From Mycobacterium sp. 1081908.1 (GTDB lineage: Bacteria > Actinomycetota > Actinomycetes > Mycobacteriales > Mycobacteriaceae), in NCBI RefSeq assembly GCF_001673535.1, contig NZ_LZLY01000101.1, forward strand, positions 1 through 63,747: DNA of 63,747 bases, written 5' to 3'. Below are positions 21,559 to 33,791 of the stretch, piece by piece (positions within the stretch are counted from its first letter, which is position 1; every line of letters starts with the position of its first letter). Below the pieces are notes generated by a model that was not told the DNA's origin, did not search any database, and saw only the letters and a program-made list of their open reading frames with translations. The position numbers were made by a program, and so were the translations under genes.

Positions 21559-21600
21559 TCAATGCCTCCTGCTCGGCTGACCCACCATGTCAGTGGTTCG

Positions 21601-21616
21601 ACTATGCAACTATGCA
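21601..21616 (-). promoter_or_regulatory. tandem octamer in the lpqE promoter
   Basis: ACTATGCA occurs twice back to back (21601-21608 and 21609-21616), 43-58 bases upstream of the lpqE start. On the minus strand each copy contains CATAGT, resembling a -10 hexamer. The 290-bp lpqE/carD divergent region shows no gene. Its other visible element is the carD -10 near 21817. Confidence 0.4.
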
Positions 21617-21816
21617 CAGTAGTAGGAAGCTCTTCGCGGCGGTAGCGCAGGGCACCGGACCAGCGCGGCAGGGCACACCAGGGGTGGCTGCTGGGGCCCG
21701 ATCGGGACCGGCGTAGTGTGACCCCTTGCACGTCCCGCTCCGCCTGTCAACCCCTAATCCGCCCGTGTTGTGCCCCTGACCTGCACCGTTGTTCCGCACG
21801 CCTAGGGCCGCCGTGC

Positions 21817-22337
<521 letters not shown>

Positions 22338-22353
22338 AGGCCCTGACGCTCTG

Positions 22354-23040
22354 GTGGCCGAGAAAACCGGCGTCCCGGGCAAAGTAGTTGCAGTTGTTCC
22401 GGCCGCGGGGTCGGGCGAGCGGCTGGCCGTCGGCATCCCGAAAGCGTTCTGTGAACTCGGCGGCCGCACCATGCTGGAATGCGCCGTCGCCGGGCTGCTC
22501 GATTCCGGCGCCGTCGACCATGTCGTGGTGGCCGTGCCCGCCGACCGCATCGACCAGGCCGGTCGGCTCCTCGGCGACCGTGCCACCGTCGTCGCCGGCG
22601 GTGCCGACCGCACCGAATCGGTGCGCCTGGCGCTGGCGGCCCTGCCCTCGTCTCCAGAGTTCGTGCTCGTGCACGACGCCGCCCGCGCGCTGACGCCGCC
22701 CGGGCTGATCCTGCGGGTGGTCGACGCGTTGCGGTCCGGCCGCCCGGCCGTCGTGCCCGCGCTGCCGCTGTCTGACACCATCAAGGCCGTGGATGCCAAC
22801 GGGGTGGTCCTGGGCACGCCTGAGCGGGCCGGGCTGCGCGCCGTGCAGACGCCGCAGGGCTTCGCCACCGATCTGCTGCTGCGCGCCTACGAGCGCGCGG
22901 GGACCGCCGCTTTCACCGACGATGCGTCGCTGGTCGAACACGTCGGCGGCCAGGTGCAGGTGGTCGACGGCGACCCGCTCGCCTTCAAGATCACCACCCG
23001 GCTGGATCTGTTGCTGGCCGAGACGGTGGTGCGGCGGTGA
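22354..23040 (+). CDS. ispD: 2-C-methyl-D-erythritol 4-phosphate cytidylyltransferase
   Basis: 228 residues from the GTG at 22354; longer frames run into carD. It transfers CMP to methylerythritol phosphate in the MEP isoprenoid pathway. The nucleotidyltransferase signature is visible, '[19 protein letters not shown]' (about residues 13-31), with '[13 protein letters not shown]' and '[10 protein letters not shown]' as further conserved blocks, and a C-terminal '[16 protein letters not shown]'. The stop overlaps the ispF start by four bases (GTGA), so the two consecutive or near-consecutive MEP enzymes are translationally coupled. Confidence 0.96.
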   Translation: MAEKTGVPGKVVAVVPAAGSGERLAVGIPKAFCELGGRTMLECAVAGLLDSGAVDHVVVAVPADRIDQAGRLLGDRATVVAGGADRTESVRLALAALPSSPEFVLVHDAARALTPPGLILRVVDALRSGRPAVVPALPLSDTIKAVDANGVVLGTPERAGLRAVQTPQGFATDLLLRAYERAGTAAFTDDASLVEHVGGQVQVVDGDPLAFKITTRLDLLLAETVVRR

Positions 23041-23528
23041 CCGACCTGCCGCGGGTCGGCGTGGGCACCGACGTCCACCCGATCGAGCCGGGGCGGCCGT
23101 GCTGGCTGCTGGGGCTGCTTTTCCCGGGCGACGACGGCTGCGCCGGCCACTCCGACGGCGACGTGGGGGCGCACGCGCTGTGCGATGCGCTGTTGTCGGC
23201 GACCGGGCTGGGCGACGTCGGGGCGGTCTTCGGGGTCGACGATCCGCGGTGGGCGGGCGCCAGCGGCGCCGACATGCTCCGCCACGTGGTCGCCCTGGTG
23301 GCGCGGCAGGGCTATCGGGTCGGCAACGCCGCCGTGCAGGTGATCGGCAACCGGCCGAAGGTCGGCCCGCGCCGCGCCGAGGCGCAGGAGGTGCTGTCCG
23401 GGTTGGTTGGCGCGCCGGTGTCGGTGTCGGCGACGACGACCGACGGGCTGGGCCTGACCGGGCGCGGCGAGGGGTTGGCCGCCATCGCGACCGCGCTCGT
23501 GGTGCGCAACCGCGTGGGTGTCCTGTAG
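23037..23528 (+). CDS. ispF: 2-C-methyl-D-erythritol 2,4-cyclodiphosphate synthase
   Basis: 163 residues. It cyclises CDP-methylerythritol 2-phosphate with release of CMP. Zinc ligands are visible in 'VGTDVHPIE' (Asp-x-His) and '[19 protein letters not shown]', with the C-terminal '[19 protein letters not shown]' that closes the active site. It overlaps ispD by four bases. The cysS leaderless promoter begins 23 bases after its stop, so the operon probably ends here functionally while cysS has its own start. Confidence 0.96.
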   Translation: MTDLPRVGVGTDVHPIEPGRPCWLLGLLFPGDDGCAGHSDGDVGAHALCDALLSATGLGDVGAVFGVDDPRWAGASGADMLRHVVALVARQGYRVGNAAVQVIGNRPKVGPRRAEAQEVLSGLVGAPVSVSATTTDGLGLTGRGEGLAAIATALVVRNRVGVL

Positions 23529-23551
23529 GCCGCACGCCCCAATTGGGCAGG

Positions 23552-23565
23552 TAAGCTGGCACGTC
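23552..23565 (+). promoter_or_regulatory. leaderless promoter of cysS, sequence shared with lysS
   Basis: TAAGCT (23552-23557) and an eight-base spacer GGCACGTC lead to GTG at 23566. The block TAAGCTGGCACGTCGTGA is identical over 18 bases to the one at lysS (3508-3525). There is no ribosome binding site. The exact match between two aminoacyl-tRNA synthetase genes suggests a shared promoter design or common regulator. Confidence 0.6.
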
Positions 23566-24972
<1,407 letters not shown>

Positions 24973-25902
24973 ATGGCCGGCAACTCGCGGCGCCGCGGGG
25001 CGGTACGCAAATCCGGCACCAAGAAGGGCCCCACCGTCGGCTCGGGCGGCCAGCGCCGCCGCGGGCTGGAGGGCCGCGGTCCCACCCCGCCGGCGCACCT
25101 GCGCCCCAACCATCCCGCCGCCAGGCGCACCCAGTCCCAGCCGCGCCGGGCCGCCAAACGCACCGACGAAACGGAAACGGTGCTGGGCCGCAACCCGGTA
25201 CTAGAGTGCCTGCGCGCCGGCGTCCCCGCGACCGCGCTCTACGTCGCGCTGGGCACCGAGGCCGACGAGCGGCTCACCGAATCCGTCTCCCGCGCGGCCG
25301 ATCTGGGCATCGCGATCCTCGAGGTGCCGCGCACCGACCTGGACCGGATGACCACGAACCACCTGCACCAGGGCATCGCGCTGCAGGTGCCGCCGTACAA
25401 CTACGCCCACCCCGACGACCTGCTCGTGGCCGCTCGTGAGACCCCGCCCGCGCTGCTGGTCGCGCTGGACAACATCTCCGATCCCCGCAACCTCGGCGCC
25501 ATCGTCCGTTCCGTGGCCGCCTTTGGCGGCCACGGTGTGCTGATTCCGCAGCGGCGGTCCGCCTCGGTGACGGCGGTGGCCTGGCGCACCAGCGCCGGGG
25601 CCGCGGCGCGCCTGCGGGTGGCGCGGGCCCCGAATCTCACCCGGGCGCTGACGAATTGGGCCGCCGGCGGTTTGCGTGTCATCGGGCTGGACGCCGACGG
25701 CGACACCGCCCTCGACGACCTCGACGGCACCGACCCGCTGGTGGTGGTCGTCGGCTCGGAGGGCAAGGGCCTGTCGCGGCTGGTGCGGCAGACCTGTGAC
25801 GAGGTGGTCTCGATCCCGATGGCGGGCCGGACCGAATCGCTGAACGCCTCGGTCGCCGCCGGGGTGGTGTTGGCCGAAATCGCGCGCCAGCGCAGGGGCT
25901 AA
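24973..25902 (+). CDS. rlmB: 23S rRNA 2'-O-methyltransferase RlmB (TrmH/SpoU family)
   Basis: 309 residues. A basic, low-complexity N-terminus (residues 1-65, '[18 protein letters not shown]' and on) is typical of the actinobacterial branch. It is followed by the substrate-binding domain '[20 protein letters not shown]' and the SPOUT catalytic domain. SPOUT motifs: motif 1 '[20 protein letters not shown]' (catalytic Asn/Arg), motif 2 '[14 protein letters not shown]' and motif 3 '[20 protein letters not shown]' forming the S-adenosylmethionine knot. It should methylate a guanosine of 23S rRNA. The ATG follows the cysS TAG directly; the gene ends six bases before the next ORF's TTG. Confidence 0.93.
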   Translation: MAGNSRRRGAVRKSGTKKGPTVGSGGQRRRGLEGRGPTPPAHLRPNHPAARRTQSQPRRAAKRTDETETVLGRNPVLECLRAGVPATALYVALGTEADERLTESVSRAADLGIAILEVPRTDLDRMTTNHLHQGIALQVPPYNYAHPDDLLVAARETPPALLVALDNISDPRNLGAIVRSVAAFGGHGVLIPQRRSASVTAVAWRTSAGAAARLRVARAPNLTRALTNWAAGGLRVIGLDADGDTALDDLDGTDPLVVVVGSEGKGLSRLVRQTCDEVVSIPMAGRTESLNASVAAGVVLAEIARQRRG

Positions 25903-25907
25903 CCTCT

Positions 25908-26915
25908 TTGGCCGAACAGACGCAAAAGCCCCCGACACGCCGACGATTTGGGAGCTTTTGCGTCTGCTCGCTGGTCATCCTGGCGGCGCTCCTCGCGCCG
26001 CCGGCCGCCGCGCAACCGTCCGCGTTCGATTTGCAGGCGCACCGCGGCGGGCGCGGCGAGACCACCGAGGAGTCGCTGCGGGCGTTTGCCAAGTCGCTCG
26101 AACTCGGTGTCAGCACACTGGAACTCGACATCGTCCTGTCCAAGGACCACCAGCCGCTGGTGTGGCACGACCCGACGATCCAGGCGGACAAGTGCGCCGA
26201 CACCGGCCCGGCGTTCGCCGGCGACCCGGCCTACCCCTACGTCGGGAAGCTGGTGCACGAGCTCACCCTGGTGCAGATCCGCACGCTCGATTGCGGCAAG
26301 CGGCTGCCCGATTTCCCCGACGCCGAGGCGGTGCGGGGCAACAAGATCGCGACCCTGCCGGAGGTCTTCGCGCTCGCCGACTCGTACCGGGCCACTGTGC
26401 GCTACAACGTCGAAACCAAGGTCGAGGCCGACCGCCCGGGCTCGTCGGCCGAACCGCAGGAATTCGTCGACGTGATACTGGCGGTCGTCAGGGCGGCCGG
26501 CAAGCTCGACCGCGTCGAAATCCAGAGCTTCGACTGGCGAAGCCTGCCCATGGTGCACCGGGTCGAGCCGTCAATTCCGTTGGTGGCCTTGTACGACGAG
26601 CAGACCTGGGCGCCGGCTTCGCCGTGGCTGAACGGAATCGACGCCGCCGTCGTCGGCGACCCGGCGATCGGGGCGCTGATGGTGGGTGCCAACGCCGTCT
26701 CGCCCCAGTACCAGCTGATCACCGGCAAGCCCTATGTCGATCGCGCGCATTCCTTGGGGCTCAAGGTCATCCCGTGGACGGTCAACGAAGCCGACGCCAT
26801 GACCCAGCAGATCGAGTACGGCGTCGACGGCATCATCACCGACTATCCGACGGTGGCGCGCGGCGTCATGGCGCAGCTCGGCATGACCCTGCCTCCGGCC
26901 TACCGCCGGGGCTAG
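25908..26915 (+). CDS. secreted glycerophosphodiester phosphodiesterase
   Basis: 335 residues from a TTG at 25908. A signal peptide is visible: basic 'RRR', then hydrophobic 'SLVILAALLAPPAAAQ'. The GDPD TIM-barrel motifs follow in order: 'AHRGGRGETTEES' (His-Arg), 'LELDIVLSKDHQPLVWHDP' (metal-binding Glu-Asp and catalytic His), then 'YNVETKVE' and 'IIQSFDW'-type 'VEIQSFDWRSL', ending 'VNEADAMTQQIEYGVDGIIT'. It should split glycerophosphodiesters outside the membrane. The first 21 codons lie within palindromic element A, so the signal-peptide n-region is encoded by repeat sequence. No better start exists. The stop interlocks with that of the convergent monooxygenase. Confidence 0.8.
   Translation: MAEQTQKPPTRRRFGSFCVCSLVILAALLAPPAAAQPSAFDLQAHRGGRGETTEESLRAFAKSLELGVSTLELDIVLSKDHQPLVWHDPTIQADKCADTGPAFAGDPAYPYVGKLVHELTLVQIRTLDCGKRLPDFPDAEAVRGNKIATLPEVFALADSYRATVRYNVETKVEADRPGSSAEPQEFVDVILAVVRAAGKLDRVEIQSFDWRSLPMVHRVEPSIPLVALYDEQTWAPASPWLNGIDAAVVGDPAIGALMVGANAVSPQYQLITGKPYVDRAHSLGLKVIPWTVNEADAMTQQIEYGVDGIITDYPTVARGVMAQLGMTLPPAYRRG
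25913..25970. repeat. palindromic repeat element A
   Basis: 20-bp arms (25913-25932 and 25951-25970) pair with two mismatches around an 18-base loop; the core is CAGACGCAAAAGC with its complement. It follows the rlmB stop and would fold into a terminator-like hairpin, but it also lies inside the 5' end of the GDPD reading frame. Its outer sequence (CGAGCAGACGCAAAA type) is shared with element B at 31084-31143. Confidence 0.7.
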
Positions 26916-28297
26916 CGTGGCACGCTGTCGGCCAAGACGTCGCCCGCGGCGTCGAGCCTTTCGGTGCCGTGCCGGCGCGCGCGGGCGGCGCGCCACATCA
27001 TCCCCGGGCGCAGCAACCGCGTCGCGGGGTCGACCAGCGACGTGACCCTGATGAACTGATCCAGGGCGACCGTGTCGGATTCCGCCGCGGTGAGAATGCG
27101 ATCCAGGTATCCGTTCAGCAGTCGCGCGGCCAGCGGCTGGCTGCCCTCCACCTCGGGCAGGGCAAGGTCGGGGTTGGTCGACAGTTGCCAGGCCTGGCGG
27201 ATCGGCACCGCCGCCGCGCGGAAGAAGCGCCACGCCAAACCCTCTGTGCCGCTTGATAAACAGTCACGCAGCGCCAGCGCCTCGAGCGCCGCCACGGTCA
27301 TGCCTTGGCCGTAAACCGGATTGAAGCTGCACACCGCGTCGCCGGTGACCAGCAGGCCCTCGGGGAAGCGGCGCAGTTTGTCGTAGCGGCGCCATTGGCT
27401 GCACGGCATCTTGTGTCGCGCCGGCTCGCCGATTGGTTCGGCGCGTCTCACCGCGTCGAGCAGGTGCGCGGGTGCGCAGTCGTCGACGAAGTCGCACATG
27501 GCCGCCAAGCCGCCGCCCGGCTCCTGACCGGCGATACCGATCACGGTGAACATCCATGTGTCGTTCTCACAGTGCAGCAGGCCGACCCCTCGCGGCGTGC
27601 CCGGCACGATCCCGACAAGGAAGCCCAATTCGCGCGGCGCGTCCGCCGCCATGCGCAGCAGCTGGCTCGCGTAGGTCAAATGCACCACCACACGATCCTC
27701 GGCCGGGCGGTCGTATCCCAGGCCTTCCAGCCACCCCGGGGTGTGGGCGGCGCGGCCCGTCGCGTCGACCACCAAATCCGCCTTCAGCACGGCGCATTCG
27801 CCGGTCCGACGGCTGACCACCCGCGCGCCCGTGACGCGCCGGTGGTCGGGCGTCACGGTCAGCCCGACGATGTTGTGCTCGTCCCGCAGGATCACGTTGG
27901 GGATGTCGCGCACCCGCCTGCGGACGTGGCCCTCCACGAAGGGCCGGGTCGCGCAGTAGGCCGCAAACGAGGTGGCGGTGCCGCTGCGCGCCAACAGGTG
28001 CCCGCCCACGCTGTAGTGGAGCCGCGACAGATCGCGCCCGTCGAAGTACTGCGCGCCGTCGAGGACCAACTCGTCGAGCAGGCCAGGGAAGAATTCCTCG
28101 ATCACCTGGGCGCCGCGGGCCAGCAGGGCGTGCAGGTGCCGGCCCTGCGGCACGCCCCGGCGGACGTCGTCGGTGTCGGGCAGCGGGTCGCGCTCCACCA
28201 CCGTCACCGTGTCGAAGAAATCGGCGAGCGACCGCGCGGCCAGCAGACCGGCCATGCTCGCTCCCAACACCACCGCGTGACTGCCGATCTTGATCAT
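26912..28297 (-). CDS. FAD-dependent monooxygenase/epoxidase-like oxidoreductase
   Basis: 461 residues. N-terminal FAD-binding fold: 'HAVVLGASMAGLLAARSLAD' (GxGxxG variant G-A-S-M-A-G) then 'TVTVVERDPLP'. A second motif, 'DLVVDATGRAAHTPGWLEGL', and the FAD-contact 'LLVTGDAVCSFNPVYGQGM' (GD motif) identify the PHBH-like/geranylgeranyl-reductase-like monooxygenase group. The 'RGVPQGRHLHALLARG' block is common in mycobacterial members of unknown substrate. It diverges from the large LuxR-type regulator, which may control it; the shared intergenic region carries an inverted repeat at 28365-28380. Confidence 0.8.
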   Translation of the reverse strand: MIKIGSHAVVLGASMAGLLAARSLADFFDTVTVVERDPLPDTDDVRRGVPQGRHLHALLARGAQVIEEFFPGLLDELVLDGAQYFDGRDLSRLHYSVGGHLLARSGTATSFAAYCATRPFVEGHVRRRVRDIPNVILRDEHNIVGLTVTPDHRRVTGARVVSRRTGECAVLKADLVVDATGRAAHTPGWLEGLGYDRPAEDRVVVHLTYASQLLRMAADAPRELGFLVGIVPGTPRGVGLLHCENDTWMFTVIGIAGQEPGGGLAAMCDFVDDCAPAHLLDAVRRAEPIGEPARHKMPCSQWRRYDKLRRFPEGLLVTGDAVCSFNPVYGQGMTVAALEALALRDCLSSGTEGLAWRFFRAAAVPIRQAWQLSTNPDLALPEVEGSQPLAARLLNGYLDRILTAAESDTVALDQFIRVTSLVDPATRLLRPGMMWRAARARRHGTERLDAAGDVLADSVPR

Positions 28298-28364
28298 GCT
28301 TACCGCCTTCGCCGAGCCGCCAGCTGACGAAACCGATGCTCACAGCAAACCGTGGGCGCCGATA

Positions 28365-28380
28365 GCGTAGTCGGCTACGC
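28365..28380. promoter_or_regulatory. candidate operator between the monooxygenase and LuxR-type genes
   Basis: GCGTAG-tcgg-CTACGC forms a perfect 6-bp inverted repeat. It lies 68 bases upstream of the monooxygenase start and 87 bases before the regulator start. Dyads of this size suit a dimeric LuxR-type DNA-binding domain, but the assignment is inference. Confidence 0.35.
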
Positions 28381-28454
28381 AACTTGGTCGCCGGCATTGC
28401 CCGGCCGGCACCGAAACGCGGGTGAATGGCCTGTTAGCCGCGGATACAACGGGT

Positions 28455-28466
28455 TATAGTCGCCGA
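28455..28466 (+). promoter_or_regulatory. leaderless promoter of the LuxR-type regulator
   Basis: TATAGT (28455-28460), a near-ideal -10 hexamer, is followed by six bases and then GTG at 28467. This sets the regulator start 15 codons downstream of the longest in-frame start at 28422. Confidence 0.6.
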
Positions 28467-31079
28467 GTGATCAGCGGCAAACCGCTGACCGGGCGCGACG
28501 GCGAACTCGCGATCGTCCGTCGCGCGCTGGGCGGGGCTGGCAACCACTCCGGCGTGGTGATCGCCGGAGCGGCCGGTGTGGGCAAAACCTGGCTGGCCCG
28601 CGAAGCGCTGCGCCGCGCGGAGGCGTCGGGCGAGCGCACGCAATGGATCGTCGGCACCGAATCCGCGCGTGCGCTGCCGCTGGGGGCGTTCATCGGCTTG
28701 CTGGGCGACGCGATGTCGGATCCGCTGGCCAACGTGCGTCGCGTGATCAATTCGTTTGTCGCACAACAGCGACGCGGTCGCGTCGTGGTGGGGGTCGACG
28801 ACGCGCACCTGCTGGACGGCCTGTCCGCGATCGTCGTTCACGAACTGGCGCAGTCGGGCGGGGTGCGGCTGGTGATCACCATCCGCACCGGCAGCGAGGA
28901 ACCGGATGCGGTGACGGCGTTGTGGAAGGAGGGGATGCTGGCCCGCCTGGATCTCGAACCGCTTTCCGCCGCGGCCACGCGCGAGGTCATCGAAAGCACA
29001 CTGGGCGGTCCCATCGACGCGCGCTGCGCGGCCCGGTTCCGAAAGTTGACCGGCGGAAACACGCTGTTCCTCCGCCAGTTGCTTGCCGATCAGGTCGCGG
29101 CGGGACAGATGCGGGAAGTCGCCGGGGTGTGGATGTGGGACGGGGACGTCGCGGTGTCGGCGAGCCTGTCCGACACGGTGGGCCGCCAGCTGGGTCGGTT
29201 GAGCCCGAAGCTGGCGCTGGTGGTCGACATGCTGTCGCAGTGCGAGCCGCTCGCCGTCGATGTGCTGTGTGACTTGGTGCCCCGCCGCGACCTCGCGGTC
29301 GCCGAAAGCATGGGCCTGGTAAGCGTCGAACGCACCGCCGGCGGGTTGATGGCCCGGCTGGCGCATCCGCTGTTCGGCGAGCTTCGCCGCGCGAGTGCAG
29401 GCGAGATGTATTTGTCGTCGATCCGGGGCAAGCTTGCCAGCCGGCTGGCAAAAGATGCCGACGCCGACATGCAGGCCACCGTTCGCCGCGCACTGCTGCG
29501 CCTCGAATCGGATCTCGACCCCGAGCCCGAGCTGTATCTGGAGTCGGCGCGCCACGCCATGACGCTGCTCGATCTGGACCTGGCCGACCGGTTCGCGACC
29601 GCCGCCGCGCGGGCGGGGGCACCGGGGGCGGCCGGGGTCCGGGCGATGAACCTGGTGCTGCTCGGACGCGGTGAGCAGGCCGAGGCGGCGCTGCGTGAAT
29701 TGGTCGACGGCCCCGATGGTCACCGCTGGGCCACGATCCGGGCGATCAACCTGATGTGGATCCTCGGCGAACCCGCCGAAGCGTCGGCCATTCTCGATGG
29801 GCTTGCCGCGGGCCCGGAGACCGAGTCCCAGGTGGCCGAGCGCCTGGCGGTACAGGCTTGCCAGGACGCGATATTGGCGCGCTGCGAGTCCGCGGCCGAG
29901 CAGGCGCGTGCTGCCCTGGCTTTCGGCGGCCTGCCCGATCTACACGCCCTGCTGGCCTCGCTCGCGTTGATCATGGCGATGGGCGCACGCGGTGAGGTCG
30001 ACGACCTCGCCGCCGTCGCCGAGCAGGCGCTGCGGCGCGCGAACACGTCGTTTCAGGCGTCGCAGTTGCGATTCTGGTTCGGCGCCGTGTACGGCCGGGC
30101 CTGCCGCCTGACCGGACGCATCGACGAATTCATCCGTACGGCAAAGCAATTGGCCGATTCGGCCCGCGACGTTCCCGGCCTGGCCTACGCGAACCTGGCC
30201 CTGCTGCTCGGCAACGCCGACCTGGCTCGCGGCGCCGTCACCGACGCGGTCCGGTTGTTGCACGAAGCGGTTGCGGGGGTGCAAATGCACGCCGTCAGAA
30301 CGGGATTGCGCGCGGCGAGCTACTTCGCGCTGGCCGAGGCGCACGCCAAGCTCGGTCAGGCCGGCGAGGCCAACGACGCGGTGGCCGGCGCGCGCTCGGC
30401 TGTGCCGGCCGACTACTTGTTCATGCACACTGGCTTGTCGCTGGCCGCCGGCTGGGCGATGGCGGCGAGCGGCCGCCTGGGCGAGGCCGTGGCCGGCGCG
30501 CAGGAGGCGGCGCAACTCGCCCGCGACCGCGGCCAGCCCACCCACGAGTTGGCGTGCATACAGGCCGCGGCGCAGTGGGGCGACGCGTCCGGGGCCGCCC
30601 GCGCCGCGGAGCTGGCCGAGGCGCTGTCGCTGCCGCTGGCCGACGCGGTTGCATTGCATGCGAAGGCCCTACTCGGCGGGAACGGCGACGGCCTGCTGGC
30701 GGCCTCGGGGGCCTACCGCGGAATCGGCGATAAGGCCGCGGCCGCCGACGCGGCGGCGCAGGCCTCCGTCGCGTTCGCCGCGGGCCAGCAGCACAAGCGC
30801 GCGCTCTATGCCGCGGCGGTGGCCAGGGAACTGGCCGACGAATGCGGCGGTCTTTGCACGCCGGCCCTGCGCACGCCGGAGGGCCTCAAGTTGTCGGGTC
30901 GCCAGCGCGATGTCGTCGAACTCGTCGTCGCCGGTCTGTCCAACCGCCAGATCGCCGAGAAGCTGGTGATGTCGGTGCGCACCGTGGAGGGCCACATCTA
31001 CCGGGCCTGCCAGCGGGTGGGCGCCCAATCACGTGAGGAGCTCGCCACGATCGTGCGATCGGGACCGGCCGGCACGTAG
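28467..31079 (+). CDS. large LuxR-family (LAL-type) transcriptional regulator with ATPase domain
   Basis: 870 residues from the leaderless GTG. The N-terminal STAND/AAA-like ATPase has Walker A 'IAGAAGVGKTWLAREAL' (about residues 28-44) and Walker B 'VVVGVDDAHLL'. A long Ala/Leu-rich helical middle (about 330-790) resembles TPR-type repeats. The C-terminal LuxR helix-turn-helix 'LSGRQRDVVELVVAGLSNRQ' continues 'IAEKLVMSVRTVEGHIYRAC'. LAL regulators sense small molecules or proteins and switch on nearby operons. Its closest candidate target is the divergent FAD monooxygenase. The ligand is unknown. Confidence 0.85.
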   Translation: MISGKPLTGRDGELAIVRRALGGAGNHSGVVIAGAAGVGKTWLAREALRRAEASGERTQWIVGTESARALPLGAFIGLLGDAMSDPLANVRRVINSFVAQQRRGRVVVGVDDAHLLDGLSAIVVHELAQSGGVRLVITIRTGSEEPDAVTALWKEGMLARLDLEPLSAAATREVIESTLGGPIDARCAARFRKLTGGNTLFLRQLLADQVAAGQMREVAGVWMWDGDVAVSASLSDTVGRQLGRLSPKLALVVDMLSQCEPLAVDVLCDLVPRRDLAVAESMGLVSVERTAGGLMARLAHPLFGELRRASAGEMYLSSIRGKLASRLAKDADADMQATVRRALLRLESDLDPEPELYLESARHAMTLLDLDLADRFATAAARAGAPGAAGVRAMNLVLLGRGEQAEAALRELVDGPDGHRWATIRAINLMWILGEPAEASAILDGLAAGPETESQVAERLAVQACQDAILARCESAAEQARAALAFGGLPDLHALLASLALIMAMGARGEVDDLAAVAEQALRRANTSFQASQLRFWFGAVYGRACRLTGRIDEFIRTAKQLADSARDVPGLAYANLALLLGNADLARGAVTDAVRLLHEAVAGVQMHAVRTGLRAASYFALAEAHAKLGQAGEANDAVAGARSAVPADYLFMHTGLSLAAGWAMAASGRLGEAVAGAQEAAQLARDRGQPTHELACIQAAAQWGDASGAARAAELAEALSLPLADAVALHAKALLGGNGDGLLAASGAYRGIGDKAAAADAAAQASVAFAAGQQHKRALYAAAVARELADECGGLCTPALRTPEGLKLSGRQRDVVELVVAGLSNRQIAEKLVMSVRTVEGHIYRACQRVGAQSREELATIVRSGPAGT

Positions 31080-31083
31080 GCCC

Positions 31084-31143
31084 GCGAGCAGACACAAAAT
31101 CGCACGAATTAGCCGCACTCTGTGCGATTTTGCGTCTGCTCGC
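31084..31143. terminator. palindromic repeat element B, likely bidirectional terminator
   Basis: 22-bp arms (31084-31105 and 31122-31143) pair with one mismatch around a 16-base loop; each arm contains an A4/T4 run so the hairpin could terminate in either direction. It sits exactly between the convergent LuxR-type and ArsB-like genes. The outer sequence GCGAGCAGAC-CAAAA is shared with element A. Confidence 0.75.
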
Positions 31144-31149
31144 GCCAAA

Positions 31150-32391
<1,242 letters not shown>

Positions 32392-32535
32392 GGCTCAGGT
32401 CGCTCCTAACAGCCAGTGTGGCGACAACAAAACGCGATCGCGGATCAGGCGACGGATATTACCTGCCGTAGCGCAATTGCGATGCGGCAGCATCGACTTC
32501 GACTGGCGGCAACGTTTCGATTAGCCTTCGGATCG

Positions 32536-33786
32536 ATGACGGATCCAGTTGGCGTAAAGGCGCTTCCGCGGCGAACGGCGCACGCGCTGGACCTGATGGC
32601 CTTCTCGCTGGCCGATGTTCGCGACGGCCTGGGCCCGTATCTGTCGGTGTACCTCCTGCTGACCCATCATTGGGATCAGGCGTCGATCGGGTTCGTCATG
32701 GCCGTCGGCGGCATCGCCGGGGTAGTGGCACAGACACCCGTCGGGGCCCTGGTCGACAGGACGACTGCGAAGCGTGCGCTGGTGATCGCCGGCGCGGTTG
32801 GGGTTGCCGCGGCGGCGTTGGCGATGCCGCTGTTGCCCGGCTTCTACACGATCTCGTTCCTGCAAGCCGTTACCGGGATTGCGGGCTCGATATTCAATCC
32901 GGCGTTGGCCGCGATCACGCTGGGGATCGTCGGGCCGCGGCTGTTCTCCAGGCGAATCGGTCGCAACGAATCGTTCAGGCACGCCGGCACTGCGTCGGCC
33001 GCCGCCGCCGCGGGCGGCCTCGCCTACTTCTTCGGCCCGGTGGTGGTGTTCTGGTTGTTGGCGATCATGGCGGCGGTCAGCGTCGTCGCGACGCTGCGGG
33101 TCCCGCGCGACGCCATCGACGACGACATGGCGCGCGGCATGGACAGGACGGTGGGCGAACGACACAGCCAACCGTCCGGATTCGCGGTGCTGCTGCACAA
33201 CCGCCCATTGCTGATCTTCGCGGTGGTGGTCTTCGCCTTCCACTTCGCAAACGCGGCGCTGCTGCCGCTGGTGGGTCAGCAGTTGGCGCTGCACAACAAG
33301 GAGGTCGGCACGGCGCTGATGTCGGCGTGCATCGTGGCGGCACAGGTCGTCATGGTGCCCGTGGCATACATCGTCGGCGTCAAGGCGGACAGCTGGGGCC
33401 GAAAGCCGATCTTCCTGGTGGCATTCGCCGTGTTGACCATCCGCGCGTTTCTCTACCCGCTGTGGGACAACTCGTACTGGCTCGTCGGTGTGCAGTTGCT
33501 CGACGGCGTGGGAGCCGGCATATTCGGCGCCCTGTTCCCGCTCGTCGTGCAGGATCTCACGCACGGAACGGGTCGGTTCAACGTCAGCCTGGGCGCGATC
33601 ACGACGGCGTGGGGCGTGGGCGCATCGTTGTCGAATTTCGGTGCAGGCGGGGTCGTGCTGGCGGCGGGTTACGGCGCTGCGTTCATGTCACTCGGCGCCA
33701 TCGCCGCAATCGGCTTCGTGCTCTACCTGGTCGCGATGCCGGAAACAGCCCCGACCGCAGGGGCGGAATCCCGCGCACACGAGTAG
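32536..33786 (+). CDS. major facilitator superfamily transporter
   Basis: 416 residues from the ATG at 32536; an upstream in-frame start at 32416 would add 40 polar residues that do not belong to the fold. About twelve membrane helices are visible. The MFS loop 2-3 signature region reads 'GALVDRTTAKRALVIAGAVG', and its counterpart in the second half is 'VGVKADSWGRKPIFLVAFAV'. An amphipathic middle loop ('MDRTVGERHSQPSG') separates the halves. A drug or metabolite exporter is likely; the substrate is unknown. It ends five bases from the stop of the convergent metallo-beta-lactamase-fold gene. Confidence 0.85.
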   Translation: MTDPVGVKALPRRTAHALDLMAFSLADVRDGLGPYLSVYLLLTHHWDQASIGFVMAVGGIAGVVAQTPVGALVDRTTAKRALVIAGAVGVAAAALAMPLLPGFYTISFLQAVTGIAGSIFNPALAAITLGIVGPRLFSRRIGRNESFRHAGTASAAAAAGGLAYFFGPVVVFWLLAIMAAVSVVATLRVPRDAIDDDMARGMDRTVGERHSQPSGFAVLLHNRPLLIFAVVVFAFHFANAALLPLVGQQLALHNKEVGTALMSACIVAAQVVMVPVAYIVGVKADSWGRKPIFLVAFAVLTIRAFLYPLWDNSYWLVGVQLLDGVGAGIFGALFPLVVQDLTHGTGRFNVSLGAITTAWGVGASLSNFGAGGVVLAAGYGAAFMSLGAIAAIGFVLYLVAMPETAPTAGAESRAHE

Positions 33787-33791
33787 CTCAT

